A DNA stretch of 31,943 bases from an uncultured Bacilli bacterium (GTDB taxonomy: Bacteria > Bacillota_I > Bacilli_A > RF39 > UBA660): positions 1 to 31,943 of the forward strand of contig CANQHK010000003.1 in NCBI GenBank assembly GCA_947623645.1. The letters are read 5' to 3'. Position numbers and translations under genes: made by a program. Positions within the stretch are counted from its first letter, which is position 1. Each line of letters opens with the position of its first letter. Positions 24,682-31,595 of the stretch are shown piece after piece. Under the pieces are notes generated by a model. That model was not told the DNA's origin and ran no database searches. It saw only the letters and a list, made by a program, of their open reading frames with translations.

Positions 24682-24822
24682 ATTTTATATTATTCTTTGT
24701 TTATTCTAAGTTAATATCTTTATTACTTTTATATGCTTCCTTTTCTCACTTTTGTGTAATCCAATTTATGCTAAATCATTAATAGTCATAATTGATTCAC
24801 TTCTAAATATTCCATAGTTCAT
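24665..24822 (-). pseudogene. MobV-type relaxase remnant (N-terminal fragment)
   Basis: An ATG at 24822 behind GAGAGG opens MNYGIFRSESIMTINDLA and meets TAA at 24768, a likely change from CAA (Gln). Beyond it the frames, with one shift, continue IGLHKSEK, then AYKSNKDINLE, a second stop, and TKNNIKFDENY. This is the order of the start of MobV/Pre plasmid-mobilization proteins as I recall them (NYGIFR..., DLAQIGSHNKREK, YKSNPDI...). The rest of the gene has been lost. It is the only sign of conjugative mobilization in the element. The family assignment rests on memory of the motif, not a search. Confidence 0.65.
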
Positions 24823-24841
24823 AATTATTCCTCTCTTTCTT

Positions 24842-24876
24842 AAAAAATAAAAAGAATATGTTTTTTCGCATATTCT
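24842..24876 (-). terminator. Intrinsic terminator near the right end of the element
   Basis: The minus-strand stem AGAATATG-CGAAAAAA-CATATTCT is followed by TTTTTATTTTTT. It would stop transcription that enters the element from the disrupted lipoprotein promoter. Confidence 0.85.
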
Positions 24877-24929
24877 CACTTTTTATGTAAAATACTAATT
24901 ATTGATATAACCTAAAACTTATTTAATTT

Positions 24930-25238
24930 TTAAAGTTGCGTACTTTGGTGTGTTAGAACATAAACACCATCACTATTTTTTAAAATGATTTGCTCGTGGC
25001 TATTGCTTTGATTTTTTAAACTTACTCGGTATTGATCATCCTTTTTAAATTTTACATCTACATCATAAGTAAAAATATCTTCGTTGTTGATGATTTCTAG
25101 TTCTCCTTCAACGTGATAAGCTTTTAAATTTTTATATTTTTTTTCTAAATCTTGCAGTACATCTTTCGAGTCATACTTAAAACATCCTGTTGCAAAAATC
25201 ATCAAGAAACATAAAAGAATCAGTAATTTTTTTTTCAT
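24930..25238 (-). pseudogene. N-terminal part of the LolA-like lipoprotein, truncated by the element
   Basis: The ATG at 25238 follows GAGGTG. The product has a lipoprotein signal peptide (MKKKLLILLCFLMIFATGC, lipobox ATGC with the lipidated Cys at 19) and the start of a LolA-like sheet (KAYHVEGELEIINNEDIFTY, DQYRVSLKN, SDGVYVLT). After VLT the frame crosses into the element and ends seven codons later (HQSTQL-stop). Through the GTTCTAAC core it would continue into PSLNKSF at 18199, giving a 365-residue protein. As it stands it encodes a 102-residue truncated lipoprotein. Lipidated LolA-like proteins of Firmicutes are membrane-anchored on the outer face; the ligand is unknown. Confidence 0.88.
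24952..24959. other. Attachment-site core at the right junction of the element
   Basis: GTTAGAAC (minus strand GTTCTAAC) is identical to 18200-18207. The element side on the minus strand reads ACACCAAAGTACGCAACTTT, whose complement mirrors the arm at the other junction. Confidence 0.85.
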
Positions 25239-25288
25239 TTTTTCACCTCATTATTGTTTTCATTGCATTCTATTCTTTAAAAATCTTG

Positions 25289-25304
25289 ATTATTCATGAA
25301 TAAT
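25289..25304. promoter_or_regulatory. Perfect 16-base palindrome between divergent genes
   Basis: ATTATTCATGAATAAT lies between the lipoprotein gene (-) and the DUF378 gene (+). It is placed where a dimeric repressor could control both. No regulator is assigned. Confidence 0.4.
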
Positions 25305-25356
25305 ATTTAAAAATTTGATTATCATAATACTGAAAACATAAGAAGGAGGAAAAAAA

Positions 25357-25554
25357 ATGGCAACATTACAAAAAGTGGCTTTAGTTCTTACAATCGTTGG
25401 TGCTTTGAATTGGGGCTTAGTTGGTTTATTTGACTTCAATTTAGTTGCTGCACTATTTGGTGATGAGAACGTTGTTACAAGAATTATTTATGTGTTAGTT
25501 GGAATTGCAGGTATTATCAATGTTGGTTTATTATTTGAAGATTTAGACGATTAA
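25357..25554 (+). CDS. DUF378 family membrane protein
   Basis: The 65-residue protein has two hydrophobic helices around the family signature GALNWGLVGLFDFNLVAALFG, a charged turn (GDENVVTR) and a second helix (IIYVLVGIAGIINVGLLF). This is the YuzA/DUF378 pattern: small, two-helix, widespread in Firmicutes and without known function. AAGGAGG lies 7 bases before the ATG. It is monocistronic, with a bidirectional terminator after it, and is divergent from the split lipoprotein. Confidence 0.93.
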   Translation: MATLQKVALVLTIVGALNWGLVGLFDFNLVAALFGDENVVTRIIYVLVGIAGIINVGLLFEDLDD

Positions 25555-25590
25555 AAAACGAGCATCACTTTTTGTGAACTCGTTTTTTTT
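25554..25590 (+). terminator. Bidirectional terminator between DUF378 and cdaR
   Basis: The stem AACGAG/CTCGTT closes an inner GTTCAC-like stem. It has six A residues on one side and eight T residues on the other, so it can serve both converging genes. Confidence 0.88.
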
Positions 25591-25599
25591 TACCTTTTT

Positions 25600-26952
25600 T
25601 TAAGAAGCGGGTCGAATTCTTATTTTAACGGTTTTGGTTTTGGATTCATACGTTGCTTTTAAATCTTTTCCTGTTACTTTTACTTCTACTTCGTATTCTC
25701 CTTCTTCATATCCGGAAAGGTCAATGGTTGCATAGATGTCTTCTTTTTGAATTTGTTCTAGAACATCAGCGCTTCCTTTAACGATAACAGTTACACTACT
25801 ATCTGCTTCACTTGCTGCTTGAACACGATATTTTGAAGAGTCATAATTAATCGATTTAATTTGAACTTCTGTAAATTCTTTGGTCGTTACATCAGATACG
25901 GTTAATTTGATGTTGATTGTCTTGACGCTCATATCTCTTACTCCAGATGGTTTTGGAATATTTAAGTTATATTCTTTATTTTCTGCTAACTTCGTAACAT
26001 CGATTTCTACAGGAACGGATTCTAAAGATTCTAGAATATCTTCATCTCCATAAATTGTTACGGTTGGTACATTAGTTTCGATGGATGCTATACTTTTACC
26101 GAAGGCTAATTCTCCTTTTGGTACAACTTCTACTGGCACTGTTTTACTAGGGGATTTAATTTCGATATTTGCATCTACTTTTGCTGGTACAATTTCAACA
26201 TCAACGGTGTTTCCACTTGCATCATAAGCAATTAATGGGACATCTTTTAAATTAATCGTTCCTTCTTTTGGATTGTTAATATTGTTGATATCGACAAGGG
26301 CTTTTACGGTTGCAACCGTTGCTAATTTGTATTCTGCCCCTTTAATAATACAGTCATTTCTACTTAAATCAATGTTGTTGATAACCAATTTGGTATTTAA
26401 TTTATCTTTATGTAAAACATCGTAATCGACTTCTCTGGTCTCGGATACTTTTTCGTATACGACAATAGTTGCAGTAGATGGATCAATTTTATAATCTACT
26501 CCGGATAAACCTCGGTTTGTTTTTAATGATACTCTGTGTTTTCCTGGCTCTAAATCTCTTAAATCAGCAGAGATTTGTAAATTCGATGAAAATTGTTTTG
26601 CTAAATAAAGATTGGCTCTTTTTCCGATTAATGTTACATCTACTGTTTCTGGTAAACCTTCAATAACATATGCTTCTTCGTTGTATTCGGCATTTACTAC
26701 TTTATCATATAAAATTTCTGCAGAATTGTTAATAATGATATTGGAATTTCTTTCAACAATAGCAAAGACAATGAAAGCAAAGATTAAGGATAAAACAATT
26801 AAGGTTTGCTGATTATTTAAGAATCTTTCGATTCCTTTGCTGTTATCTTTTATAAAATTTGTAATTTTTAAAATTAGTTTGGTTACTGGGGTGATAATAA
26901 TTTTATCGAATACGTTCGCGATTCCATAAAAGAATTTATTTATCTTCTTCAT
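25600..26952 (-). CDS. cdaR: YbbR-domain protein, CdaA regulator (CdaR)
   Basis: The 450-residue protein has a cytoplasmic N-terminus of about 50 residues, one membrane helix at about 51-67 (TLIVLSLIFAFIVFAIVE) and then repeated YbbR beta domains outside the cell. The repeats show as EEAYVIEGLPETVDVTLIGK, then TKLVINNIDLS, then SKTVPVEVVPKGELAFGKSI and TEVQIKSINYDSSKYRV. CdaR proteins bind CdaA in the membrane and tune c-di-AMP synthesis. The start overlaps the end of cdaA by 17 bases, the usual cdaA-cdaR coupling. glmM, which usually comes next in Bacilli, is absent here; the DUF378 gene converges instead. Confidence 0.92.
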   Translation of the reverse strand: MKKINKFFYGIANVFDKIIITPVTKLILKITNFIKDNSKGIERFLNNQQTLIVLSLIFAFIVFAIVERNSNIIINNSAEILYDKVVNAEYNEEAYVIEGLPETVDVTLIGKRANLYLAKQFSSNLQISADLRDLEPGKHRVSLKTNRGLSGVDYKIDPSTATIVVYEKVSETREVDYDVLHKDKLNTKLVINNIDLSRNDCIIKGAEYKLATVATVKALVDINNINNPKEGTINLKDVPLIAYDASGNTVDVEIVPAKVDANIEIKSPSKTVPVEVVPKGELAFGKSIASIETNVPTVTIYGDEDILESLESVPVEIDVTKLAENKEYNLNIPKPSGVRDMSVKTINIKLTVSDVTTKEFTEVQIKSINYDSSKYRVQAASEADSSVTVIVKGSADVLEQIQKEDIYATIDLSGYEEGEYEVEVKVTGKDLKATYESKTKTVKIRIRPAS

Positions 26953-27769
26953 ATATGTCCTCCTCGTTTGCTTCTTCCTCTAAATAGTCCTCCATTTGTT
27001 TTGGACGAAGTTCATCGATTAGCATCATTCGAACATCATCTAAAGAAAGATTATAGAATAATTCTCCTTTAACTCCAACGGAAAGGCGTCCCGTTTCTTC
27101 GGATACGACAACACTGATGGCATCGGTTTCTTCGACAATTCCAAGAGCTGCTCTGTGTCTTGTTCCAAAACGTTTGTTAACTTTCGTGCTACTCGTTGTT
27201 GGAAATACCGCTCCGGCACAAGTTATTTTGTTTCCTTGAATAATGACTCCACCATCATGAAGTGGGTTATTTGGGAAGAAAATGGAAATTAATAAATCAC
27301 TACTTAAATCGGCATAGACTTTTTTTGCTTTTTCGATGTAATTTAATAGGGAATAATCTCTTTCAATGACGATTAATGCTCCAATTCTTGCTTTTCTCAT
27401 ATAATCAACGGCTTGGACAATTTCATAAACGAGACGTTCTCTTTCATCGACCGTTAATATTTTGTGTCGCCCTAATAATTGGGTTCTTCCTAACTGTTCT
27501 AGAACATTTCTAATTTCTGGTTGGAAAATAATAATTAGAGCAAGTGGTCCCCACATAATTACGTATTCAAGAAGAAGTCCTGTTGTGGAAAGTCCAAACA
27601 TATCACTTGCAATTTTTAAAATTAAGATGATTGCTACTCCTTTAAACAGAAGACTTAACTTGACGTTATTTCGAATATTTTTCAAGATTTGATAGATGAG
27701 TATCCAAACGATGGAGATATCTATAATCTTTTTTATTATCATTATTATACTATCTAATGTCATTTTCAT
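26936..27769 (-). CDS. cdaA: Diadenylate cyclase CdaA
   Basis: The enzyme makes cyclic di-AMP from two ATP and is membrane-bound. Three N-terminal helices (about 5-85) are followed by the DisA_N cyclase domain with its two active-site motifs, LHDGGVII (the DGA motif, with Gly for Ala) and GTRHRAALGI (the RHR motif). The 277-residue length is normal for CdaA. An acidic tail (EEEANEEDIYEEDK) ends it. A ribosome site AAAGG is 3 bases from the first ATG and 9 from a second ATG at 27763; the second is slightly better placed. c-di-AMP controls potassium and osmolyte uptake and is essential in most Firmicutes. Confidence 0.96.
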   Translation of the reverse strand: MKMTLDSIIMIIKKIIDISIVWILIYQILKNIRNNVKLSLLFKGVAIILILKIASDMFGLSTTGLLLEYVIMWGPLALIIIFQPEIRNVLEQLGRTQLLGRHKILTVDERERLVYEIVQAVDYMRKARIGALIVIERDYSLLNYIEKAKKVYADLSSDLLISIFFPNNPLHDGGVIIQGNKITCAGAVFPTTSSTKVNKRFGTRHRAALGIVEETDAISVVVSEETGRLSVGVKGELFYNLSLDDVRMMLIDELRPKQMEDYLEEEANEEDIYEEDK

Positions 27770-27810
27770 TTTCCTTTCAGTAGAATATTTTCTACATTAC
27801 CTATTATAAC

Positions 27811-27843
27811 AAAAAAAAAGACAAATAGATAGTCTTTTTTTAT
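27811..27843 (-). terminator. Intrinsic terminator of the prfB-yitT-yitT operon
   Basis: The minus-strand hairpin AAAAAGAC...GTCTTTTTTTTT follows the second yitT-like gene. A TATAAT just after it may serve cdaA, but no -35 is evident. Confidence 0.75.
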
Positions 27844-27846
27844 CTT

Positions 27847-28725
27847 TTATGCCCCACCTGAAGTTTGATAAGAATCTGTAACGATTACAAATACATCTTT
27901 GTCAATGAGTTTTACTCCTTCTTTTAAGCGAAAATAATCTTTGGTTGGTATCACGGTCATTAAAACTTTTTTCTTGTGAAACTCAAAACCACCTTTTACA
28001 TCAAATTCTGTAATGCCATGATGGAGAGTATTTAAGACATAATCTCGAATCTCTTTTTCTTTATAGGTCATGATAAAGATATTTTTGTTTCTCGAAATTC
28101 CAATTAAAACACGGTCTGTTACGATGCTATTGATATATAGAATAATGGTTGCATACATGACCATCGTCCAGCCAAAGAAGAAACCTCCAGTTAAGACAAT
28201 GATCATATTTAAAACGAAACTTGTGGTACTGATAGAAATTTTTTGATATTTGAAGAGGAGCTGACTAATAATTGACGTTCCTCCGTTGTTAAATCCATTT
28301 TTGTAGACAAGTCCGTTGGTGATTCCGTCGACAACTCCAATAAAAATCGAGATTAAAAACATATCAGTTGTTTCTACAGGAATCATATGGGGCCAATCAC
28401 TGGTTAGTTTTACAAAGAATGGAAAGATGAAGGTTGCAATAATAGCACCACTTGTTTGCTCTATTCCTAATAAGAAAAAACTTAGTATTAATAATGTTGC
28501 TGAAGTAATGAGAATTACTAAAGAAGGATCCCACTCAAATAGATATTGTGTGATTATTGCAATTCCCGAAGTTCCTCCGGTTACTAGTTGTGCTTTTACT
28601 TGGAAGAAATTATAAATGATTGATGATACAAACAAACAAACACAAAGAATAAAAATACGGCGAATTAATCTTTTTTGTTGAATTGTTTTAGCGATATCTT
28701 TGATATTTGGAATTGTTCTATTCAC
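27847..28725 (-). CDS. YitT family membrane protein (second of pair)
   Basis: The protein of about 292 residues has five or six N-terminal helices of the YitT membrane domain (SSIIYNFFQVKAQLVTGGTSGIAII, VYKNGFNNGGTSIISQLLF) and a C-terminal DUF2179 domain (about 215-290: NIFIMTYKEKEIRDYVLNTL, GGFEFHKKKVLMTVIP, DKDVFVIVTDSYQTSGG). The start is taken as the GTG at 28725, which overlaps the stop of the first yitT gene (GTGAATAG) and follows GAGGTG; the ATG at 28746 has no ribosome site. Function of the family is not settled. Confidence 0.88.
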   Translation of the reverse strand: MNRTIPNIKDIAKTIQQKRLIRRIFILCVCLFVSSIIYNFFQVKAQLVTGGTSGIAIITQYLFEWDPSLVILITSATLLILSFFLLGIEQTSGAIIATFIFPFFVKLTSDWPHMIPVETTDMFLISIFIGVVDGITNGLVYKNGFNNGGTSIISQLLFKYQKISISTTSFVLNMIIVLTGGFFFGWTMVMYATIILYINSIVTDRVLIGISRNKNIFIMTYKEKEIRDYVLNTLHHGITEFDVKGGFEFHKKKVLMTVIPTKDYFRLKEGVKLIDKDVFVIVTDSYQTSGGA

Positions 28726-29599
28726 CACCGAACACCTCGTAGGCATCTGTTACTACGAAGAATGCGTCTTTATCAATTTCATGAATTCCTTCTTTTAATT
28801 TAAAATATTCTTTGGTTGGTACGACACAAAGTAAAACTTTCTGTTTTTCTTTGGTAAATCCTCCTCTGGCATCAAAAATTGTTACTCCATGGTTTAAATA
28901 ATTTAAAACATAGTCTCGAACTTCATCATCGTACTCTGTAATAATATAGAATGCTTTAGAATCAGAAATTCCTAGAAGCACTTTGTCTGTTAAAAGACCA
29001 ATGATATAAATGGTAATTAAAGCATACATTAATTTATTTACTCCGAAAACGAAAACTCCACTTAATACAATTAAACCATCACTTGCTAACATGGCGTTAC
29101 CCATGCTGGTATGAAAATATTTGGAAATGATTTGATTGATAATGTCGGTTCCTCCGGTTGTAAATCCGGCTTTAAAGACAAGTCCTGCTCCTAAACCATA
29201 AAGGACTCCACCAAAAATTGCAGATAAAAGTAATTCGGCATCGCCAATACTGATAATGGTATTGATTCCTGCTGTTGCTTCGACGAAGATTGGGAAAAGA
29301 AGAGATCCTACAATACTTGCACTGGTTGTTTCTTTTCCTAGAAAAATATAACTTACAACGAGTAAAATTAAAGAGGATAAGAAGATAAAAATGGATGGAT
29401 TAAAACCAAAAATTTGTTTAATAATAATGGAAATACCACTAACTCCTCCAAAAACAATATTGTTGGGTAATAAGAAAAGATTAAATGCAATCGATATTAA
29501 AAAGATTCCTACTAATAATTGAATATATCGACGGATTCGAAATTTCTTATAAATTTCTTTTACAATATTTTCTGTCTTTTCTTTCTTCTTAAAAAACAT
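28718..29599 (-). CDS. YitT family membrane protein (first of pair)
   Basis: The 293-residue protein has the same plan as its neighbour, with membrane helices containing NIVFGGVSGISIIIKQIFG and VFKAGFTTGGTDIINQI, then DUF2179 (about 212-290: KAFYIITEYDDEVRDYVLN, GGFTKEKQKVLLCVVP, DKDAFFVVTDAYEVFGG). The GG-T/V-S/D-GI motifs in the loops are the family mark. The ATG overlaps the prfB stop by 11 bases. The two tandem copies share most motifs and come from an old duplication, so they may act as a pair. Function of the family is not settled. Confidence 0.9.
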   Translation of the reverse strand: MFFKKKEKTENIVKEIYKKFRIRRYIQLLVGIFLISIAFNLFLLPNNIVFGGVSGISIIIKQIFGFNPSIFIFLSSLILLVVSYIFLGKETTSASIVGSLLFPIFVEATAGINTIISIGDAELLLSAIFGGVLYGLGAGLVFKAGFTTGGTDIINQIISKYFHTSMGNAMLASDGLIVLSGVFVFGVNKLMYALITIYIIGLLTDKVLLGISDSKAFYIITEYDDEVRDYVLNYLNHGVTIFDARGGFTKEKQKVLLCVVPTKEYFKLKEGIHEIDKDAFFVVTDAYEVFGGE

Positions 29600-30696
29600 C
29601 TTCCTTTCCTCCTTTTAAATAACCTTCTATAAATATTCCGATGTCTCCATCTAATACTTTTTGAACATTACTTGTTTCTACGTTGGTACGATGATCTTTA
29701 ACCATCGAATAAGGATGCATTACATAACTTCTGATTTGAGAACCAAATTCAATATTTTGATGGACTCCTTGAATTTCTGCTAACTCTTTATTTTTCTTTT
29801 CCATTTCTAATAAGTAAAGTTTATTTTTTAAAATTTTCATTGCTTGTTCTTTATTTTGAATTTGACTTCTTTCATTTTGACAAGTTACTACGATTTTGGT
29901 AGGTAAATGCGTAATTCTTACTGCAGAATCGGTTGTATTGACCCCTTGTCCACCGCAACCACTACTTCTATAGACATCAATTCTTAAGTCTTGTTCATTG
30001 ATTTCAATGTCTACTTCTTTGTTTATTTCTGGTACTACGTCAACAGATGCAAAAGAGGTATGTCTTTTATTTGCAGCATCAAAGGGAGAAAGTCGAACAA
30101 GTCGATGAACTCCTTTTTCTCCTTTCAAGTAACCATAAGCATAACTTCCTTTTACTTTTAAAGAAACACTTTTGATTCCTACTTCTTCTCCTGCTTGATA
30201 GTCTAATAATTCATATTGAAAATTTTGACTATCAAAATATCTTGTATACATTCTGTATAGCATATTGGCCCAATCGCAAGCTTCGGTTCCACCTGCACCA
30301 GAATGAACTTCAAAAATACAATTATTGGCATCATACTCTCCACTTAAAAGAAGAAAAATTGTAAGAGAGTCGAATTCTTTTTTGTATTTTTCTAAATTTT
30401 CTTCAAAAGTTTTAAGCATTTCAGTATCTGTTTCATCCGTTAAGTTTAAAAGTTCTTGATCTCCTTCAACATTTTCTTTTAACTCTTTAATATTATCTGT
30501 CATTTTGCTCGTTTCATTCATTTCTTTGATGATTTGGTCTGCTTTCTCTTTATCGTTCCAAAAATTGACGTCATTCATCATTTTCTTTAATTCATCAAGT
30601 CTTTTTAATTTGCTATCTGTGTCAAAGTGACCTCCATAAATCATTGATTGCTTCTTTTATTTTATCCATTTCTCTTTGTAATTCTTTTTTTTCCAT
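29589..30696 (-). CDS. prfB: Peptide chain release factor 2, with programmed +1 frameshift
   Basis: RF2 releases finished proteins at UGA and UAA. The product has the SPF anticodon-like tripeptide (RLSPFDAANKR), the GGQ catalytic loop (SSGCGGQGVNTTDS) and the usual helical N-terminus. The true start is the ATG at 30696 (behind AGGTGA), encoding 24 residues (MEKKELQREMDKIKEAIND...WRSL) up to an in-frame TGA at 30622-30624. The sequence GGAGG TCA CTT TGA C is the classical site: the ribosome slips +1 on CTT and reads GAC at 30621-30623, continuing DTDSKLKRLDEL. The full protein is 368 residues, the normal length. Low RF2 promotes the shift, giving autoregulation. An ATG at 30644 in the downstream frame is not the start. 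Confidence 0.96.
30621..30635 (-). promoter_or_regulatory. prfB: prfB programmed frameshift site
   Basis: On the minus strand the internal Shine-Dalgarno GGAGG lies 3 bases before CTT TGA C. The spacing and the heptamer match the E. coli and B. subtilis prfB sites (AGGGGG TAT CTT TGA C). Confidence 0.95.
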
Positions 30697-30723
30697 CGCT
30701 TCTCACCTTTCTTTACTATTTTT

Positions 30724-30732
30724 AGTATATCA
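30724..30732 (-). promoter_or_regulatory. Extended -10 promoter of prfB
   Basis: The minus strand reads TGATATACT, 28 bases before the ATG at 30696. There is no strong -35 box. Confidence 0.55.
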
Positions 30733-30805
30733 TGAAATTTCTTTCTTGAGGAGATGTTTTCTTCACCTTTTTTCGCAGAATTTCTTTTCTTTTTAAGATT
30801 TTGAA

Positions 30806-30814
30806 TGATATAAT
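30806..30814 (+). promoter_or_regulatory. Extended -10 promoter of the XRE regulator
   Basis: TGATATAAT lies 19 bases before the ATG at 30834, followed by AAAGGAGG. It is divergent from the prfB promoter. Confidence 0.6.
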
Positions 30815-30833
30815 TTAAAAGGAGGATAAACTT

Positions 30834-31253
30834 ATGAAGAAAGAACAAACTTTTAATCAAATGGTTGGGGAAAAATTAAGAAATTTAAGAAACCTTCGAG
30901 GAATGCGCCAACAAGATGTGGTAGAGAAATTGATTGCAAGTAAAGATACTCACTATATACCTTATTATATTTCTAGGCAAACTATATCGAAGTATGAAAA
31001 TGGAGAAAGAGGCATGACATTAGAAATGCTTTTTAATCTTGCTAAAATTTTAGAAGTTCCTGTTTCTTATTTTTTTACTTCAGAAGAAGATCAAAAGATC
31101 TTTCATAACGACTCTGAAGGTATTGTTACAAATGAAAAGTTTTCTCTAAATATCACTATGAATCCTACTTTTTCGAAACTTTCGAATCAAGAAAAAGGAC
31201 AAATTATCGATGATATTATAGAAGAACTCCATTCTCTTAAAAACACTCTTTAA
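30834..31253 (+). CDS. XRE family helix-turn-helix transcriptional regulator
   Basis: The 139-residue protein begins with a lambda-Cro/C1-type helix-turn-helix (about 10-75): LRNLRNLRGMRQQDVVEKL, an insert (ASKDTHYIPYYI) and SRQTISKYENGERGMTLEMLFNLAKILEVPVSYFF. The C-terminal 55 residues (NEKFSLNITMNPTFSKLSNQEKGQIIDDIIEEL) are helical and could allow dimerisation. The 12-residue insert between helices 2 and 3 is slightly long for the fold. AAAGGAGG precedes the ATG. It faces away from prfB and is transcribed alone; its target is unknown. The nearby tRNA gene and mobile element suggest nothing specific. Confidence 0.88.
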   Translation: MKKEQTFNQMVGEKLRNLRNLRGMRQQDVVEKLIASKDTHYIPYYISRQTISKYENGERGMTLEMLFNLAKILEVPVSYFFTSEEDQKIFHNDSEGIVTNEKFSLNITMNPTFSKLSNQEKGQIIDDIIEELHSLKNTL

Positions 31254-31266
31254 GATTATTTTGAAA

Positions 31267-31299
31267 TTTAAAAACTCGAACCACAAAAAGTCCGAGTTT
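31267..31299 (-). terminator. Intrinsic terminator of tRNA-Thr
   Basis: The minus-strand stem AAACTCG with CGAGTTT is followed by TTTAAATTT, between the XRE gene and the tRNA. Confidence 0.7.
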
Positions 31300-31309
31300 G
31301 ATATCCATC

Positions 31310-31383
31310 TGGTGCCGAATGCAAGAATCGGACTTGCCTCTGACCCTTACCAAGGGCCTGTTTTACCACTAAACTAAATCGGC
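31310..31383 (-). tRNA. tRNA-Thr (anticodon GGT), slightly atypical
   Basis: The cloverleaf is on the minus strand. The acceptor GCCGATT faces ATTCGGC (one T:T mismatch), with discriminator A and encoded CCA. The D-arm is GTTT-AGTGGTA-AAAC, the anticodon stem GGCCC/GGGTC carries loop TTGGTAA (GGT, reading ACC), and the T-arm is GCAAG/CTTGC with loop TCCGATT. The loop has C where nearly all tRNAs carry U55. Acceptor and discriminator agree with threonine. The D-arm resembles tRNA-Gly. Confidence 0.85.
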
Positions 31384-31394
31384 ATTACAGTTCT

Positions 31395-31423
31395 ATTTTA
31401 TACGATTTACTTTAGAAATGCAA
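31395..31423 (-). promoter_or_regulatory. Sigma-A promoter of tRNA-Thr
   Basis: The minus strand has TTGCAT (31418-31423), 17 bases, then TAAAAT (31395-31400), ending 12 bases before the mature 5' end. Confidence 0.65.
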
Positions 31424-31546
31424 CTATATTTTTATTTGAGTTTCGGTTTTTTACAACAAAAATCAAAGTAAATTTTATTTTATCTAAATTTTTGAGATAA
31501 ATTCGATAATTTTTTTACAAAATATAATATTTCTCCACGCCAATAT

Positions 31547-31572
31547 AGAACATCCAAAAATGTTCTTTTTTT
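31547..31572 (+). terminator. Terminator-like hairpin near the IS4-type element end
   Basis: The stem AGAACAT-CCAAAA-ATGTTCT is followed by seven T residues on the plus strand. No plus-strand gene ends here. It faces incoming transcription towards the transposase and may shield the element. Confidence 0.6.
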
Positions 31573-31595
31573 CTATGATTCAGTTTAATTTTTTT

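Larger units (their letters stand above)
18208..24959 (-). mobile_element. Serine-recombinase integrative element (decayed mobilizable element, 6.75 kb)
   Basis: The borders are fixed by the split lipoprotein gene and by the repeated 8-base core GTTCTAAC. Removing 18208-24959 joins the two halves in frame (287 + 811 bases = 366 codons). The contents, all minus strand, run from 24.9 kb downwards: MobV relaxase remnant, transglutaminase-like gene, small ORF plus recombinase head (remnant), acyltransferase gene, small ORF, intact serine recombinase, RhuM-Fic remnant. The recombinase lies next to one end, as expected for this class. Relaxase and toxin-like remnants mark it as an integrative mobilizable element that has lost self-transfer functions. 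The element is very AT-rich, like the host. Confidence 0.88.

Noticed and set aside
30657..30860. Minus-strand open frame upstream of prfB
   Set aside because: It overlaps the true prfB start region in another frame and crosses the XRE start; the prfB frame with its +1 shift explains the region.
31384..31595. Possible gene between tRNA-Thr and the IS4-type transposase
   Set aside because: No frame with a ribosome site is present. The stretch holds only the tRNA promoter and the hairpin at 31547.
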